A stretch of 64,000 nt of DNA. Source: Methylobacterium aquaticum. GTDB lineage: Bacteria > Pseudomonadota > Alphaproteobacteria > Rhizobiales > Beijerinckiaceae. The stretch spans positions 4,337,001 to 4,401,000 of the forward strand of contig NZ_CP043627.1 of NCBI RefSeq assembly GCF_016804325.1, read 5' to 3'. A program made the position numbers and the translations under genes. The notes beneath the pieces are model-generated. The model saw only the letters and a list, made by a program, of their open reading frames with translations. It had not been told where the DNA came from and did not search any database. Of this stretch, positions 1-10,861 are shown piece after piece (position 1 is the first letter of the stretch; every line of letters starts with the position of its first letter).

Positions 1-216
1 CCGCGCGAGGTGGTGCGCCGGGCGCTCGAACTCTCCGCCACGGCGCTGATCCTGGTCCACAACCACCCGTCCGGCGATCCGACCCCGTCCCAGGCCGACA
101 TCAAGATGACCCGCGACATCATCGCGGTCGCCGGCCCCCTCGGCATCGTGGTCCACGACCACATCATCGTCGGCCGCGACGGCCATGCGAGCTTCCGCGG
201 GTTGAAGCTGATCTGA
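1..216 (+). CDS. radC: RadC family JAB/MPN-domain protein, 3' part
   Basis: This is the last 71 codons of a gene that begins before the window. The reading frame is open from base 1. The segment carries the JAMM metal-binding signature [14 protein letters not shown], with two histidines, a serine and the later aspartate, and ends FRGLKLI just before the stop. That is the normal C-terminus of the RadC (YeeS/JAB) family, historically tied to DNA repair but of uncertain biochemical role. The HhH part should lie upstream, outside the window. The next gene on the strand is ligA, about 350 bases on, separated by a palindromic repeat. Confidence 0.9.
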   Translation, partial: PREVVRRALELSATALILVHNHPSGDPTPSQADIKMTRDIIAVAGPLGIVVHDHIIVGRDGHASFRGLKLI

Positions 217-280
217 GTGGCTGTTTGACTGCCCAATCTTTTCAAAGGCTGGAAATGAGCCTGCGATACCCCACCCGCAC

Positions 281-403
281 CCTCATCCTGAGGTGCGCCC
301 GCCAGGGAGCCTCGAAGGAGGGCTCCAGAAGTCGCTGCGATCCCTGGAGCCCTCCTTCGAGGCCAACCGATCTTCGATCGGCCGGCACCTCAGGATGAGG
401 TGG
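281..403. repeat. Dispersed palindromic repeat, family R1, copy A
   Basis: This imperfect inverted repeat fills the radC-ligA gap. The outer arms read CCTCATCCTGAGGTG and, about 100 bases later, CACCTCAGGATGAGG. The inner arms are CCTCGAAGGAGGGCTCCAG and CTGGAGCCCTCCTTCGAGG. Copies with the same arms lie at 34409-34543 and 61230-61363, so this is a dispersed family rather than a gene-specific terminator. The small reading frames across it follow from the palindrome and are not genes. Confidence 0.85.
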
Positions 404-499
404 AAGGTGGGAGAGAGCCGCCGATTCAATCAAACGCAGGCCCTGAAGCGGTCTTCTCCGCGCGGGGTGGCCTGGTTAACGAAATCCACGCCATCCTAG

Positions 500-3043
<2,544 letters not shown>

Positions 3044-3075
3044 AATTCGGCGCCTTCGCGGGGGAGAGCGCGGGC

Positions 3076-3943
3076 ATGACCTTCCCCCGTACCCTCGCGA
3101 TCGACTTCGAGACCGCCAACGAGCGCCGCGACAGCCCCTGCGCCGTCGGCCTCGCCTGGATCGAGGACGGCCGGGTGGTGCGGCGGGAATCGCGGCTGAT
3201 CCGCCCGGCGGAGATGCGCTTCTCCCCCGGCAACATCCGGGTCCACGGCATCCGGCCGCGGGACGTGGCGAGCGCACCGTCCTTCCCGGAGGCGATGGCG
3301 CCGTTCCTGCCGGAGATCGCCGGCAGCCTGGTGCTCGCCCACAATGCCAGCTTCGATGTCGGGGTGCTCGCGGCGACGCTCCAGGCCTACGGGCTGGAGC
3401 AGCCGGTCTACACCTCGCTCTGCACGGTGCAGCTCGCCCGCCGGCACTGGCCGGGGAGGGGGACAGGGGCAGGGAACCTACCGGCTCTCGGCGCTCGCCG
3501 CCCGGGTCGGCGTGACCTTTCGCCACCACGATGCCGGCGAGGACGCCTATGCCTGCGCGGAGATCGCGCTCGCGGTGATGCGGGAGGCCGGCGCACCGGA
3601 CATCGCGAGCCTCGCCCGCCGCATGAATCTCACCCGCGAGCGGGCCGGGCAGGAGGCGCGCTCGCCCGACGGCATCGCCGCCCGGGCCCTGCGCGGGGTT
3701 GCCCCGAGCCGCCCCCGCGTGCCGCTGCTGCATTTCGTCGTCCGCGGCAGCTCGGGCACGCCCTACGACGTGCGGCTGGTGGAGACCCGCGACGGCCCGC
3801 GCCTGCGCTGCACCTGCGCCGGGGCGCGGTTCCGGCCCGATTGCCGGCACGTCCGGGCCCTGGCGAACGGCGAGATCGACGCGCTCCTGTCGGACAATCC
3901 GGGGGATGTGGCGGCGTTGGCGGGGTTGTTGCAGACGGGGTGA
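3076..3943 (+). pseudogene. DEDDh 3'-5' exonuclease with C-terminal SWIM-like zinc finger, frameshifted
   Basis: A DnaQ-like exonuclease split over two frames. The first frame gives IDFETAN (catalytic Asp and Glu) and HNASFDVGVL (second Asp). After about 3465 the reading continues in the next frame with GTYRLSALAARVGV and HHDAGEDAYA (catalytic His and final Asp), so all DEDDh residues survive across the break. Removing one G near 3465-3473 rejoins the frames into about 288 codons. The C-terminal part has RCTCAG and PDCRHVRAL, a CxC...CxH pattern like a SWIM zinc finger. A 3'-5' exonuclease role follows from the family; the SWIM assignment is inference. The break may be real or a sequencing error. 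Confidence 0.75.
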
Positions 3944-4477
3944 GCGGCGGCCCACCATGAAGGGCGGCGGCCCGGCGCCTGCCGGCGCTGGGTTCTCCCG
4001 CCTCCAACGGCATCCTTGAGAGCCTGTTCGAGTTGGCCGTCCGGATTGACACCGTCGAGGCCGTCCCGGGCGCCGATCGCGGCTTCCCGCGCGAGGTGGC
4101 CGGTCCGTCACTCCGGGTGTTCCCGCACCGCCCGACGTATCGTTCGACGAAGCGGATGTCGATCGATCGAAGACAAGTGAGCGAAGTCGGGATCCTGGAC
4201 CGATCCTCGATGGCCATGCGATCGGGCGTAGCTCTCACGGCCGCAGACCCTGTTCAGCCGATCCCGATCGCCGTGCCTGTGAAGGTTGTGCCGGCGGATG
4301 TGCTGCTTAGCCTTTTGGGCAGAGTTAAGTATTTGACCTAACTGCCGTGCCGTAACCCCTTCACTAAAAATTATCGCGACTCTGGTTCCGTGGCGATCAA
4401 GGAGCCTCCGCTCCAAGCCGGACAGGCCTTTGCCGGGCCCTGGAAGGCAAGCATCGCGTCGCGAGCTGGATCACTGC
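3944..4477. other. Intergenic region upstream of chemoreceptor gene
   Basis: No convincing gene was found. Short open frames on both strands have no recognisable protein features. Near 4318-4375 the base composition turns AT-rich (GTTAAGTATTTGACC and CACTAAAAATTATCGCGA). This is the only such patch here, so it is the likeliest promoter for the chemoreceptor gene. No clear terminator for the exonuclease gene was seen. Confidence 0.4.
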
Positions 4478-6633
4478 ATGTTCATCCTGTCCAAGCTGGC
4501 CGTCCGGCTGCCCTCGACCATCGTCGGCCTCGCGCTCGTCAGCGCGACGGTGATGGGTGGCCTGAGTTGGTATTCCGCCAAGAACAGCCTCGTCTCGGCC
4601 GTCGAGGACCGTCTGGCGCTCGCCGCGACGGCGACCGGCCACGGCATCGCCATCGTCGCCGATCAGGCCAGGGTCGACTTCGCCGCCGCCGCCGGTCACC
4701 CCCAGGTGGCCTCGAACTTCACCGACCTGATCGAGAACCTCGATCCGGGCAAGCCGGACTATGCCGGGCTCCTGGCGGCCTTCCGCGCCCCGCCGACCCT
4801 CGAGGCACGGCTCGCCTTCGACGGCACCACCACCAACACCATGTATGGCCGCCGGCACGTCAAGGTGCAGGAGGTGGCCCGCAAGCTCCTGAGCCAGCCC
4901 GGCTACGCCGACCTGCTGTTCCTCGATCCGAACGGACGGATCGTCTACACGGCGACGAAGGGCGACGACTTCGCCGCCTCGGTCACCGACCCGGCCCTGC
5001 GCGACACCGGCCTCGCCCGCCTGTTCGAGCAGATGAAGGGCGCCGCCCCCGACGCCGTCTCGTTCGCGGATTTCTCCGCCTATCCGGTCGGCGGCGCCCC
5101 CGCGGCCTTCCTCGGCAAGGCGATGAGCCGTCGGGCCAACGTCGCCATGGGCACCGCGCAGGCGGTGGAGCGCGCCGGCTACATCGTGATGCGGGTCACG
5201 CCGTCCCTGTTCGACGCGACCCTGGTGCAGCGCGCCGGCCTCGGCGAGACCGGGCAGACCCTGATCGTCGGCGCCGACGGGCTGTTGCGCGGCAAGCCCC
5301 CGCTCTCGGCGGGGATCGCGGCCGGCGCGCCGGTGAGCGAGATCGGCATTTCCCCCGACCGGCTCGCCGCGAAGGCGCCGTTCACCTACGAGGCGCCCGA
5401 CGGCCGCCACCGGGCGGTCAGCGCCACCGTGCCGGTGCTCGGGGCCCACTGGACCATGCTGGCGGAGCAGTCGGACGCCGAGGCGCTCCAGGCCGTCAAC
5501 GCCCTGTCCCGCATCCTCGTGATGATCGGCCTCGCGGTTCTCGCCGGCACGGCCGTGCTCGGGCTCCTGATGTCGCGGGCGATCGTGCGTCCCCTCGGCG
5601 CGCTCACGACGGCCCTCAAGGCCCTGGCCGCCCGCCAGGTCCTCGACGAGGTGCCCGGCCAGCGGCGGCGCGACGAGATCGGCGACATCGCCCGCGCCGT
5701 GGTGATGATCCGCGACGTGTCTCTCGAGGAGGCGGCCCAGCAGCTCCGGACCACCGAGGCGGCGCGGATGCGCGAGGAGCAGGCCCGCCGCAGCATGCTG
5801 CGCGACCTCGCCGACCGGTTCGAGGTCTCGGTCGGCGGCATCGTGGCGCGCGTCTCGGGCGCGGCCGAGGGCCTGAGCGGGGCCTCCGGCGCCGTGACGC
5901 AGGCGGTCGACGGGACCTCGTCCCGTTCGGTCAGCGTCGCGGCCACCGCCCGGCAGACCAGCGGCAACGTCGGCGCGGTCGCGGCGGCGGCCGAGGAACT
6001 CGGCGCGACCGTGGCGGAGATCGGCCGCCAGGTCGTGCAGGCCGCCGGCATGTCGGCCGAGGCGGTGGCCCAGGCCCAGGCCGCCGGCGGCACGATGGCG
6101 GACCTGTCCGCGGCGGCCGCCCGCATCGGCGACGTCGTCGGCCTCGTCTCGCAGATCGCCGGCCAGACCAACCTCCTGGCGCTCAACGCCACCATCGAGG
6201 CGGCCCGTGCCGGAGCGGCGGGACGTGGCTTCGCGGTCGTCGCGGCCGAGGTGAAGGAACTCGCCGGCCAGACCGCCCGCGCCACCGAGGAGATCGGCCG
6301 CCACGTCGCGGCGATCCAGTCCACCAGCCAGGGGCCGGGGATGCGATCGCCGGCGTCACCGCGCAGATCGAGGCGATGAGCCAGGTCACCACCGGCATCG
6401 CCTCGGCGATCGAGGAGCAGGGGGCGATGACCCACGAGATCGTGCGCCAGATGGCCGAGGCGACCGACGGCACCTCGGCGATGACCCGCGACATCAACGA
6501 GGTCGCCGACGCCGCCGGCACGGCGGGCCGCGCGGCGGCCGAGGTGGCGCAGGTCTCCGAGGATCTGTCGGACCAGTGCGCCCGCCTGCGCCAGGAGGTC
6601 GACGGCTTCCTGGCCAGCGTGCGGGCCGCCTGA
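4478..6633 (+). pseudogene. Methyl-accepting chemotaxis protein, frameshifted near its C-terminus
   Basis: A membrane chemoreceptor of about 718 residues if corrected. An N-terminal membrane segment (about residues 7-28) precedes a ~315-residue extracytoplasmic sensor region. A second membrane segment lies near residue 346 ([19 protein letters not shown]), then a HAMP linker ([16 protein letters not shown]) and the signalling domain. The conserved hairpin tip is intact ([20 protein letters not shown]). At about 6339 the frame is lost: QSTSQG continues as [17 protein letters not shown] only in the next frame. Adding one G to the run at 6338-6341 repairs it. The chosen start opens directly onto [12 protein letters not shown], typical of these receptors. 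It would sense an unknown ligand and signal to CheA. Confidence 0.85.
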
Positions 6634-6716
6634 CGGGCATCCCGGCGTCGACTAGGCGCGCGGCAACCGGCCGAAGTCGGTTGCCGCGCGCCTGCGACCC
6701 GGTCGGCGTGCTCGCC

Positions 6717-7886
6717 TCACCCCTGCTCCAGCGGCCGCATCACGGCGTAGAGCGCCGACTTCGCCTCGAAGCCGATGCCGGGCAGGTCCGGCATCGCGAC
6801 GCGGCTGTCCTGCACCGGGACCGCATCGGCGAAGCCGCCGAAGGGGGCGAAGACGTCCGGGTAGCTCTCGTTGCCGCCGAGCCCGAGGCCGACCGCGATG
6901 TTGAGGGCGAACTGGTGGCCGCCATGGGGCACGCAGCGCCGCGGCGACCAGCCATGGGCGCGCATCACGTCGAGGGTGCGCAGATACTCGACCAGCCCGT
7001 AGGACAGGGCGGGGTCGAATTGCAGGATGTCCCGGTCCGGCCGCAAGCCCCCGTGGCGGATCAGGTTGCGGGCATCCTGGTGCGAGAACAGGTTCTCGCC
7101 GGTGGCCAGCGGCCCGTCATAGGTCGTGGCGAGCGCCGCATGGGCCAGGTAGTCGAGGGGATCGACCGGCTCCTCGTACCAGCGCAGCCCGTAGGGCGCG
7201 ATCGCCCGGCCGAAGCGGATCGCCTCCTCGAGGGTGAAGCGGCCGTTGACGTCGACGCAGAGGCGGGCGCCGTCGCCGCCGAGCACATCCAGCACCGCCT
7301 CGATCCGGGCGACGTCGTCCTCCAACGGCACCAGCCCGACCTTCATCTTCACGGTGCTGTAGCCGCGGTCGAGATAGGAGCGCATCTCGTCCTTGAGGGC
7401 GTCGAGGCCCTTGCCCGGATAATAGTAGCCGCCCGCGGCGTAGACCCAGGCCGCCGGATCGGCCTCGCCCCCGCGGTAGCGGTCGGCGAGCAGCCGCCAG
7501 AGCGGCACGCCCTTCGCCTTGGCGAGCGCGTCCCACAGGGCCATGTCGAGCACGCCGACCGCCACCGAGCGCTCGCCGTGGCCGCCGGGCTTCTCGTTCC
7601 TCATCATCGCCGCCCAGGCGCGGTGCGGGTCGATCAGCCCGTCCTCGCCCTGGAGATCGTCCGGGCCGGCGGCCAGCAGGCGCGGGATGAAGCGCTCGCG
7701 CAGGAGCCCCTGCGGCGCGTAGCGGCCGTTGGAGTTGAAGCCGAAGCCGACGACCGGGCGGCCGTCGACCACCCGGTCGGTCACCACCGCGACCACGCTC
7801 GCCGTCATGGTCGAGAAGTCGATCCAGGCGTTGGCGATGTCCGACTTGATCGGCGCGACGATGTCGCGGATGGCGGTGATGCGCAT
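6717..7886 (-). CDS. tarD: D-tartrate dehydratase-like enzyme, enolase superfamily
   Basis: A 389-residue mandelate racemase/muconate lactonizing-type enzyme. The sequence closely resembles, from memory, the characterised D(-)-tartrate dehydratase of Bradyrhizobium, which has the same length and shares blocks such as VVGFGFNSNGRY, NEKPGGHGERSVAVG and GGYYYPGKG. Catalytic features include the KxK motif VKMKVG (lysines 180 and 182), DVNGRF and WYEEP as metal ligands, TGENLFSHQDARN, and CVPHGGHQFALN with the general-acid histidine. The expected reaction is D-tartrate to oxaloacetate plus water. The start is at MRITAIRD; earlier in-frame starts add unrelated residues. Substrate is inferred from similarity. 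Confidence 0.8.
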   Translation of the reverse strand: MRITAIRDIVAPIKSDIANAWIDFSTMTASVVAVVTDRVVDGRPVVGFGFNSNGRYAPQGLLRERFIPRLLAAGPDDLQGEDGLIDPHRAWAAMMRNEKPGGHGERSVAVGVLDMALWDALAKAKGVPLWRLLADRYRGGEADPAAWVYAAGGYYYPGKGLDALKDEMRSYLDRGYSTVKMKVGLVPLEDDVARIEAVLDVLGGDGARLCVDVNGRFTLEEAIRFGRAIAPYGLRWYEEPVDPLDYLAHAALATTYDGPLATGENLFSHQDARNLIRHGGLRPDRDILQFDPALSYGLVEYLRTLDVMRAHGWSPRRCVPHGGHQFALNIAVGLGLGGNESYPDVFAPFGGFADAVPVQDSRVAMPDLPGIGFEAKSALYAVMRPLEQG

Positions 7887-8051
7887 GGCGGATCCCTGAC
7901 GAGCCTGGCCTACGAGCCTGATCGTCGTCTGGTAGGGGCGCCCGCTCGTGCTGGCAAATGCACGCTGCGTCATGCGGTTTTCGATTTGCGGTTCTCGACG
8001 TGTCCGCTCGCCGGTCGCCGCGCGATTCCTCTCGCGAGGCTGCAGACCGCG

Positions 8052-8546
8052 TCAGCGGGCCTGCGCCGCCTCCGCCCGCAGGGAGGCGAGATCGAGGCGG
8101 CGGGTCACCATCTGCAGGCCGCCCGCCGCGTCCCGCGGCCACTCGCCCTCGGGCCGGTCGCGGTACAATTCCACCCCGTTGCGGTCCGGGTCGTCGAGGT
8201 AGAGCGCCTCGCTGACGCCGTGGTCGCTCGCCCCGGTGAGCGGGATGCCGGCGGCGTCGAGCCGGGCCAGTGCATCGGCCAGCGCCGCCCGGGTCGGGTA
8301 GAGGATCGCCACGTGGTAGAGACCGGTGCTGCCGGGCGGCGGCGCCGAGCCGCCCGCGCTGTCCCAGGTGTTGAGCCCGATATGGTGGTGGTAGCCTCCC
8401 GCCGAGACGAAGGCGGCCTGGGTGCCGTAGCGCTGCATCAGCGTGAAGCCCAGCACCCCGCAATAGAAGCCGAGGGCCCGGTCGAGGTCGGCCACCCGCA
8501 GGTGGACGTGCCCGATGCGGGTCAGCGGGTCGATCGGTCCGGTCAT
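8052..8546 (-). CDS. VOC-family metalloenzyme (glyoxalase/extradiol dioxygenase fold)
   Basis: A 164-residue vicinal-oxygen-chelate protein. It has two βαβββ repeats. The usual ligands appear as GHVHLRVADL (His), YHHHIGLNTW (His) and NGVELYRDRP (Glu), and the signature LDDPDRNGVELY is intact. The start is the ATG at 8546, preceded by GGAGGAG at normal spacing; a longer frame upstream lacks similarity. It lies upstream of the tartrate dehydratase gene on the same strand, about 165 bases away, and faces the LysR gene. The reaction is unknown: glyoxalase-like isomerase or ring-cleavage dioxygenase activity are both possible. Confidence 0.8.
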   Translation of the reverse strand: MTGPIDPLTRIGHVHLRVADLDRALGFYCGVLGFTLMQRYGTQAAFVSAGGYHHHIGLNTWDSAGGSAPPPGSTGLYHVAILYPTRAALADALARLDAAGIPLTGASDHGVSEALYLDDPDRNGVELYRDRPEGEWPRDAAGGLQMVTRRLDLASLRAEAAQAR

Positions 8547-8674
8547 GCGGCACTCCTCCGGCGGCCCGCGTCTCGCGGTCCTTCTCGCGGCCTGCGCAGA
8601 GTGCATCCTTTGCGAACGTCCGAAAATCCGGCATCTCGTGGCATCACTTCACACGCCCAGAGTGAGATCGAGCC

Positions 8675-9693
8675 GTGCCCGACCGGCTGACCGGAATGGA
8701 GATCTTCGTGCGCGTCGCCACCGCCGGCAGCTTCTCGGCCGCCGCGCGGGCGCTCGGCCTGTCGCAGAGCGGGGTCACCAAGCACGTGGCCGCCCTCGAG
8801 GACCGGCTCGGCGCCCGGCTCCTGCACCGCACCACCCGCCGCCTGACCCTGACCGAGGCCGGCCGGCACTACCTGGAGGCCTGCGAGCGCATCCTGGCCG
8901 AGATCGACGAGGCCGAGGCGGCGGCCGGCGCCGAGGCGGCGGAGCCCCGCGGCACCCTGCGGCTCAACGTGCCGGTCTCGTTCGGGGTGCTGCAGGTCGC
9001 CCCCGCCCTGGCGGATTTCGGGCGGGCCCACCCGTCGCTGACCGTCGAGCTCGGCCTCAACGACCGCCCGGTCGACCTGATCGAGGAGGGCTGGGATCTC
9101 GCCCTGCGCATCGGCCACCTGCGCGATTCGCGCCTGGTCGCCCGGGCGCTCGCCCCGTGCCGGATGCGGGTCTGCGCCGCCCCGTCCTATCTGGCGGCAC
9201 GGGGCCGGCCGCGCCGCCCGGAGGATCTGGCGTCGCATAACTGCCTCGGCTACACCCTCGCCAGCAGTGACGGCTGGCGCTTCGAGGGGGCACGGTGACG
9301 GTGGCGGGGAGCTTGCGCGCCTCGAACGGCGACGCCCTGGTGGCCGCCGCCGCGGCCGGGCTCGGGGTGATCTACCAGCCGACCTTCCTGGTCGGCGAGG
9401 CCCTGCGCCGCGGCAGCCTGGTGGCGCTCGATCTCGGGATCATCCCGTCCCTGCCGATCCACGCGGTGATGCCCTCGCGCCGCCGGCCGCCCGCCAAGGT
9501 CCGGGCGCTGGTCGAATTCGTGGCGGCCCGCTTCGCCGATCCGCCCTGGGACCGCGACCTGCCCGCCCCGCTCGGACCGCACGATCCCCTGCCGGGGGCT
9601 TCCGATGCCCTGCCGGGGGCTTCCCATGCCCGCCAGGAGGCTTGCGAAATTCCGCGGCCGGAGACCGGCCCGGCGCCCGCGAGGCCGTCATGA
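8675..9693 (+). pseudogene. LysR-family transcriptional regulator, frameshifted
   Basis: A LysR regulator of about 339 residues if corrected. The N-terminal winged helix is clear (FVRVATAGSFSAAARALGLS and RTTRRLTLTEAG), followed by the periplasmic-binding-like effector domain. At about 9286-9290 the frame ends as RFEGAR and resumes one base over as GTVTVAGSLRASNGD. One missing G in the run GAGGGGGCAC explains it. The C-terminus has an unusual tail coded by three 21-bp direct repeats (9583-9645, LPGAS units). The start could be the GTG at 8675 or the ATG at 8696. It is divergent from the VOC and tartrate dehydratase genes, a classic arrangement for their regulator. Confidence 0.8.
9583..9645 (+). 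repeat. Three 21-bp tandem repeats inside the LysR 3' end
   Basis: Units start at 9583, 9604 and 9625. The first two differ at one base (GATCCCCTGCCGGGGGCTTC against GATGCCC...), and the third is degenerate. They encode LPGAS-type repeats at the regulator's C-terminus, outside the known LysR fold. Confidence 0.8.
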
Positions 9694-10755
9694 GCCGGCG
9701 CCTCCCGCTGCACGACCTTCCGGTCGATCCCGATCCCTCCGACGCGCCGGCCATCCCGGACCGGGATTTCCTTCGCCTGGTCGAGGCGCACGGCCTGACC
9801 GGCAGCTGGACCTGGACCTTCTCCGACGACGAGCATCGCTGGTCCCCGGGCCTGTTCCGTCTGCTCGGCTTCGAGCCGGGGGCGGTGCGACCGGATTACG
9901 ACCTGTTCCTGAGCCTCGTCCATCCGGGGGACCGGCCGGCGATCGAGAACAACGCCCAGGTGATGCGGGACGGTGCCTTCAACGACCACACCGTCCGCGT
10001 CATCCGGCCGGACGGGTCGCTGCGGCTGCTGGCCAACCGCGGCACGGCCTACTTCTTCCCCGACGGGCGGCCGCGGGGGTCGCCGGCGTGGTGCTGGACG
10101 TGACCGACACCGAGCGCCTGGCCGCCCTGCACCGCGAGGAGCAGCGCCGGCGGCGGGCGCTGTTCGAGCAGGCGCAGACCTGGATGCACGCCTCGCCCTA
10201 CACGGAGACGTTCCGCATCGCCTCGTGGGAACTCCTGACCCTGACCGGCCTGACCCAGCAGGAATACCACGACGACTGGTCCCGGATCCTGGTGCCGGAG
10301 GAGCGCCTGCACGCCCGTGGCCCGCTCCGGGAGCGCATCCTGGCCGGACGGCCCTTCGTGGTCGAGCATCGCCTGGCGCTGGCCAACGGCGAGAGCGGCC
10401 GGTTCCGGGGGTGTTCGTCCCAGTGCGCGACGCCGACGGCCGGATCGAGACCTGGGCCAGCCTGAATTCCCGGGTCGACGGGATCCGGCCGGTGCCGACC
10501 GGGCTGGCGCGGCGCGGCCTGGAGCAGGCCGTCCAGGGGGCGCATCTGCGCGCCGCCCGCGGCCTCCTCGACTGGTCGATGGCCGACCTCGCGGAGGCCA
10601 GCGGCCTCTCGCTCTCGACCATCCGGCGCCTGGAGGAGGGGAGCGAGGGGCCGGCGGCCCGCAGCCGTCACGCCGCGATCGAGGCCCTGCGCCGCGCCGG
10701 CATCGGCTTCGTGCTCGTGGAGGGCGACACGATCGCGGTGGCCAAGGTGCGCTGA
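9690..10755 (+). pseudogene. PAS-domain protein with C-terminal XRE-type helix-turn-helix, two frameshifts
   Basis: A putative intracellular sensor-regulator of about 355 residues, split over three frames. The first part is a PAS/PAC domain (GSWTWTFSDDEHRWSPGLFR, FLSLVHPGDRPA). The second part holds a second PAS-like segment (ASWELLTLTGLTQQEYHDDW). The third part ends in an XRE-type DNA-binding domain ([20 protein letters not shown]). Breaks lie at about 10075 and 10408, each repaired by adding one G to a five-G run. The ATG overlaps the LysR stop as ATGA, suggesting translational coupling. The ligand and target are unknown. Two identical-type indels make sequencing error plausible. Confidence 0.75.
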
Positions 10756-10861
10756 TCTCGAGATGGCGCCGACCTCGAGATGCGCCGATCCGGGAGACGA
10801 TGCGCGGGCTGCGGTGATGCGGGCCCTTTCCGGCCCCGGCAGGGCTTGCCATATCGGGGGC

